A stretch of DNA of 64,000 bases, from the NCBI GenBank assembly GCA_029251375.1, contig JAQXDL010000031.1, positions 1-64,000 on the forward strand, in the 5' to 3' direction. The DNA is from Pseudomonadales bacterium. GTDB taxonomy: Bacteria > Pseudomonadota > Gammaproteobacteria > Pseudomonadales > Azotimanducaceae. Shown in pieces: positions 60,613 to 64,000 of the stretch (position 1 is the first letter of the stretch; the number at the start of each line of letters is the position of its first letter). The position numbers were made by a program, and so were the translations under genes. The notes under the pieces are model-generated. The model saw only the letters and a program-made list of their open reading frames with translations. It ran no database searches and was not told where the DNA came from.

Positions 60613-62146
60613 ACAGCTGACCGCGAATAGGCAGCATGCGATAAAACCCAGCCATTAAACGGGCCCAAAAACCTGTCATAGGCTCTTTGCTATACGTCAC
60701 TGGCTCGCCATCCTTCATACCTTGCCAAACGAGGCGGTTTTTCTTATCGAGAGACAAGCTCCACACCTGCCGAGGCAATGCTTTTTCTATTCTTGCTACG
60801 AACTCTTCACCCATTAGCGGGTCATCAATCAACACACCCATCTCGGTGTTGATGTAAGCCGAACGTGGGTCGAAGTTAAATGACCCAATAAATACTTCTC
60901 GTCGATCCAACACATAGGACTTGGTGTGCAACGTAGAACGGGCACCATCGGACCTGACGTACTCGGTACCCGCAATGCGTGCATCGGGTCTGACTTCATA
61001 AAGTTCAACACCTGCTTTGAGTAGCGGTTTACGTGCAGGTGCATAACCGCCGTGCACCGTCTTTTGATTGTTAGCCGCCAACGAGTTAGTCACTATCTGT
61101 ACCTTAACGCCGCTTTTTTGAATTGCGATAAGCGAGTCTCTGAAAACTTTCTCGGGCACAAAGTATGGCGACAGAATGACGATTTCCCGTTCCACTGCCA
61201 CTAATGAATCCCTAAGCGGCGCGATAATCAAATCGGCGGGATCCGCTTTACCTTTAATGCCCTTATCCGGTGTATCGTAAATGAGTTTGTAGGGCGCCCA
61301 ACTGAAACCATTTGTATTCGATTCAACCAGTTCGTAGGCACGTTCAATCACGGCTTCCGCATAAGGCGTATTAACCATTTCGGCATTGTGCACAACATAA
61401 TGTTCGCGAAGTTCATTCAGTACAGTCGCTGAATCCTTTAATGGCTTGATGAACCCCTCGACCGGCACTGCTGCTTGATGGCGCCAATAGGAGTCGAACA
61501 TATTCGACACATCCTGAACAATTGGGCCCACGCCGATGACATCCATATCACCAAAGGCTGAGTCTGTGCGGGCGCCGAAATATTCATCTGCAATATTACG
61601 CCCGCCAATGATGGTGACTTGGTTGTCGATGGTAAATGACTTGTTATGCATGCGTCGATTGACGCGCCTGAAATTCGCCACCGCACCCAGGTTCCGTCCT
61701 AATAGCCCACGGTTGAATGGATTATATATACGGATCTCAAAATTAGGATGTGAATCCAGCGCCATCAGATCTGCGTCGTAGCCGCTGGTAAACATGTCAT
61801 CAATCATGAGTCGCACGCGTACGCCGCGATCGGCGGCTTGCAACAGTGAGTATAAAAACTCCTGACCGACGGAGTCGCGTTTAATCAGGTAGTACTGCAC
61901 ATCGATACTACGCTCAGCAATATCCGCCAATCGAAATCGCGCAGCGGCGGCGTCGATACCATCAACCAGCACATAAAACCCACTATCCGTTTTGGCTCTA
62001 CCCTCGGCTAAGCTGGCAACCTTCCGCGCCACATAAGTATCACTGGTATCGGATAAAGCGGCGGACTGAGTTCGCGGATAATCAAAATCAACGCTGGTAC
62101 AGCCCGACAATAATACAACGATTAGTGGGAATAGTTTTTTTATCAT
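60611..62146 (-). CDS. Phospholipase D/cardiolipin-synthase-like lipoprotein
   Basis: 511 residues. Starts MIKKLFPLIVVLLSGC with lipobox LLSGC (Cys16), so it is membrane-anchored in the envelope. Two HKD motifs: HNKSFTIDNQVTIIGGRN (about 167-184) and LHTKSYVLDRREVFIGSFN (about 407-425). The layout is that of ClsC-like or other phospholipase D proteins, which move phosphatidyl groups or hydrolyse phospholipids. Each motif has the usual second Ser/Asn in GG or GS. Convergent with the CREST gene. Confidence 0.9.
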   Translation of the reverse strand: MIKKLFPLIVVLLSGCTSVDFDYPRTQSAALSDTSDTYVARKVASLAEGRAKTDSGFYVLVDGIDAAAARFRLADIAERSIDVQYYLIKRDSVGQEFLYSLLQAADRGVRVRLMIDDMFTSGYDADLMALDSHPNFEIRIYNPFNRGLLGRNLGAVANFRRVNRRMHNKSFTIDNQVTIIGGRNIADEYFGARTDSAFGDMDVIGVGPIVQDVSNMFDSYWRHQAAVPVEGFIKPLKDSATVLNELREHYVVHNAEMVNTPYAEAVIERAYELVESNTNGFSWAPYKLIYDTPDKGIKGKADPADLIIAPLRDSLVAVEREIVILSPYFVPEKVFRDSLIAIQKSGVKVQIVTNSLAANNQKTVHGGYAPARKPLLKAGVELYEVRPDARIAGTEYVRSDGARSTLHTKSYVLDRREVFIGSFNFDPRSAYINTEMGVLIDDPLMGEEFVARIEKALPRQVWSLSLDKKNRLVWQGMKDGEPVTYSKEPMTGFWARLMAGFYRMLPIRGQL

Positions 62147-62401
62147 GGTCGCTATTGTATCTGAAAATTACTACTGAGGTCACTGAAGCACACGCCTTTA
62201 GCTGCTGATCTATTTACCCTCCAAAAAGCGGCAGAAAGAGCGCCAAAACAACACTTCATAAAATTTTCTACTGGCGCAGCAAAAGTTAAAAAGATTGGCT
62301 TTTCATTTTAATTGGAATAGACCAATTCACGTCGTGATACCCTATTGATAGCAACTAAAAACCAGCCGCCTGCAAAACTCACGGTTAAAGAAACGACCTA
62401 A

Positions 62402-62440
62402 TATCGCAAACTTGTATCGCAAACTAGTATCGCAACCTAG
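62402..62440. repeat. 13-bp direct repeat, three units
   Basis: Three units of TATCGCAAACTAG type stand at the 5' end of the small membrane frame at 62412, so they would make up its first codons if that TTG start is real. Confidence 0.7.
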
Positions 62441-62627
62441 TTCAGTTACACAAAGCCAAGGGGCCCAGTTATTTAAAATCTATGCAGCGCTTCTGACAGC
62501 CTCGCTGTTCATCATTTTAACGAGCGGCTTTTGGATGGCTTGGCAGATACCGAAATATCGGCGCTTGGCTGGTATAGCGTTAGTGGCAGGTGTTAGTTTT
62601 TTTAACGTTGCTATCACTGTTAGCTAA
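62412..62627 (+). CDS. Possible small membrane protein or PepSY-TM remnant
   Basis: 71 residues from a TTG start at 62412. The first 15 codons are the repeat sequence and not convincing. The part from GAQLFKIYAALLTASLFIILTSGFW to the end has two membrane helices with a K-Y-R-R loop between them, like the last helices of PepSY-TM proteins. It may be a short real gene with an unidentified start or the 3' remnant of a longer one. No ribosome site is clear. A possible terminator follows at 62666-62701. Confidence 0.4.
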   Translation: MYRKLVSQPSSVTQSQGAQLFKIYAALLTASLFIILTSGFWMAWQIPKYRRLAGIALVAGVSFFNVAITVS

Positions 62628-62665
62628 CTCTCTACGGTTGACCGAAAAAACTAACAGCAAAAGAA

Positions 62666-62701
62666 CGATAGTTGGCATTGAACCCCAACCATCGCTTTTT
62701 T
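62666..62701. terminator. Probable bidirectional terminator
   Basis: CGATAGTTGG at 62666-62675 pairs, with one mismatch, with CCAACCATCG at 62685-62694, followed by a T run at 62696-62701; on the other strand a T-rich run follows as well. It separates the small plus-strand frame from the converging molybdenum hydroxylase gene. Confidence 0.6.
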
Positions 62702-62716
62702 ACCTAGCGGTCAATA

Positions 62717-64000
62717 TCACACCAAATTAAAACCTTCATCAGAGAGCGGCATTGATCTAATTCGCACACCGGTCGCGGCAAAAATAGCGTTCGTGACCGC
62801 CGGTGCCAATGGCGGTAAAGCAGGCTCGCCTAATCCCGTGGGCTTGTTATCACTCTGAATAAAGTGAACATCTACCTCAGGCGTAGCCGCGATACGCATA
62901 ACGGGATAGCTATCAAAATTATCTTGTTGGATCACACCGCGCTTCATCGTGATCTGCTGCATCGCCATAGTGCTTAAGCCGTCAATCACGGAACCTTGAA
63001 CCTGGCTCATGGCACCTGACAAATTAATGATCGGACCAACGTCAACCACAACCGTGACTTTATCAACGCGGAAATTTTGATTCGCATCGACAGAAACCTC
63101 GGCAATCTCAGCAACATGGGCCGCATGACAAAAATAAAAGGAAAGCCCTTGAGCAGAACCCTTGGGCATCGTTTTACCCCAATCCGCTTTTTGTGCCGCT
63201 AGCTTAATGACATCTATCGCGCGTCCAGTGTTAAGCGAGTTAACATTACCTTCGCTAATCCAACGGCGTTCGCCCATCATTTCCAACAAAAACTCAAGAT
63301 GATCGCGGCCCGCTAGATGTGACAATTCATGAATAAAACTCTGTTCAACAAAAGCATTAGTGTTTGACCCTGGCGCGCGCCATGCGCCACAAGGTGTATT
63401 CACTGGCATCATGGATTGCGTTATTCGAGCATTACTCAGTGCTGTCATTGACAGTTCGTTACCTTGCAAGCCTGAACCAATAACCGGCTTACCTTTATGC
63501 GCAAAGCCGATGTAATGTTGATCCCAAGCTTGCAACTTACCGTTGGTGTCGACGGCGGCTTTCATATTTTCAAACCCACCCGCTCTGAAAAAGTCGTTGT
63601 GAATATCGTCGGTTCTCGTCCACGTTAACTTGATCGGCAGACCGACACGGTGAGAAATCGCCATGGCCTCAGCGGCGAAATCATGCACGGCTCTACGGCC
63701 AAAACCACCGCCCATTCGAGTACCCGTAACATTGACATTTTCTTGTTTGATGCCCAGCATATTTTCCGCGATCTCTTTTACCTGAGCTGGGAATTGGCTT
63801 GGCACCCAGATGTCCATAGCATCCGGTTCCGCACCACTCCCCTTGCGATAGGACGCCGTGCAATTCATTGGCTCCATGCAGACATGCGCAACATAAGGGA
63901 ATTGATAAAATGACTCGATAGTACGGTTATCAGAATTGGCTAATGCAGCGTCGACAGATGTATTGTCTAAACGAATCTCGCCTTGCTCTTGCTTAGCAAT
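62717..64000 (-). CDS. Molybdopterin-binding hydroxylase large subunit, 3' part (runs off window)
   Basis: The frame remains open to base 64000, so only the last 427 or so residues are in the window; the ATG at 63877 is internal, since codons before it continue the fold (SFYQFPYVAHVC). Same family as the gene at 25650: GGGFGRRAVHDFAAEAMAIS, PCGAWRAPGSNTNAF and the active-site loop GLGEPALPPLAPAVTNAIF with Glu. Thus the window holds two xanthine-dehydrogenase-type Mo subunits of the isoquinoline-oxidoreductase beta type. The 2Fe-2S partner is probably beyond the edge. Confidence 0.88.
   Translation of the reverse strand: MAKQEQGEIRLDNTSVDAALANSDNRTIESFYQFPYVAHVCMEPMNCTASYRKGSGAEPDAMDIWVPSQFPAQVKEIAENMLGIKQENVNVTGTRMGGGFGRRAVHDFAAEAMAISHRVGLPIKLTWTRTDDIHNDFFRAGGFENMKAAVDTNGKLQAWDQHYIGFAHKGKPVIGSGLQGNELSMTALSNARITQSMMPVNTPCGAWRAPGSNTNAFVEQSFIHELSHLAGRDHLEFLLEMMGERRWISEGNVNSLNTGRAIDVIKLAAQKADWGKTMPKGSAQGLSFYFCHAAHVAEIAEVSVDANQNFRVDKVTVVVDVGPIINLSGAMSQVQGSVIDGLSTMAMQQITMKRGVIQQDNFDSYPVMRIAATPEVDVHFIQSDNKPTGLGEPALPPLAPAVTNAIFAATGVRIRSMPLSDEGFNLV

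Overview
The window reads as a chromosomal segment of a Gram-negative, probably marine gammaproteobacterium. The basis is moderate GC (by eye, somewhat under 50 percent), many lipoprotein and Sec/Tat signal peptides, a TolQ/ExbB-type channel, and a dense set of CoA-dependent catabolic genes (acyl-CoA synthetases, acyl-CoA dehydrogenases, enoyl-CoA hydratases, a CaiB-type CoA transferase, a CYP153-like P450). The exact taxon cannot be fixed from the sequence. I see no rRNA, tRNA, CRISPR array, prophage or intact insertion sequence.

Region 1 (about 1-7.3 kb): a luciferase-like flavin monooxygenase, a secreted M48 metalloprotease, two paralogous exported TPR proteins ending in a TonB-C-like domain, and two unrecognised lipoproteins on the opposite strand.

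Region 2 (about 7.7-20.2 kb) is the most unusual part. It is a co-directional cluster of nine genes: a low-complexity lipoprotein, a second lipoprotein, a membrane-anchored pseudokinase with TPR and PEGA-like parts, a membrane-anchored four-PEGA protein ending in a sulfatase-modifying-factor fold without the catalytic cysteines, a small exported protein, a TolQ/ExbB/MotA-type channel subunit, a degenerate Hsp70/actin-like protein with an FHA-like tail, and two paralogous von Willebrand factor A (vWA) proteins. The N-terminal helices of the two vWA proteins carry F-L-D-[IV], which resembles the proton-binding helix of ExbD/TolR. I infer an envelope machine driven by the proton motive force, with vWA domains in the periplasm and a scaffold of enzyme folds that have lost catalysis. 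I do not recognise it as a named system. A DUF4139 protein is encoded convergently just after it.

Region 3 (about 21.7-38.8 kb) is metabolic: a cyclase-family hydrolase, an acyl-CoA synthetase, an MFS transporter downstream of a Tat-exported two-subunit molybdenum hydroxylase, a methyltransferase, a YbjQ-family protein, a feruloyl-CoA-synthase-like ligase overlapping an MBL-fold hydrolase, an enoyl-CoA hydratase, an aldo/keto reductase, a glutathione S-transferase, and a three-gene unit of a PF10118-type protein, a styrene-oxide-isomerase-like membrane protein and a gamma-butyrobetaine-dioxygenase-like protein lacking its usual zinc cysteines.

Region 4 (about 39-64 kb) carries a class C serine hydrolase, a decayed small membrane protein gene, an SDR and an enoyl-CoA hydratase closed by a strong terminator, an Ldh-family dehydrogenase, a TesB thioesterase, several alpha/beta hydrolases, an APC permease, a CYP153-like P450, two acyl-CoA dehydrogenases divergent from a TetR regulator with a candidate operator between them, a CoA transferase, a CREST-type hydrolase, a lipoprotein phospholipase D and the 3' part of a second molybdenum hydroxylase that runs off the window. 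Several intergenic gaps hold short 8-15 bp direct repeats. One holds a perfect palindrome of the type found with REP/RAYT elements.
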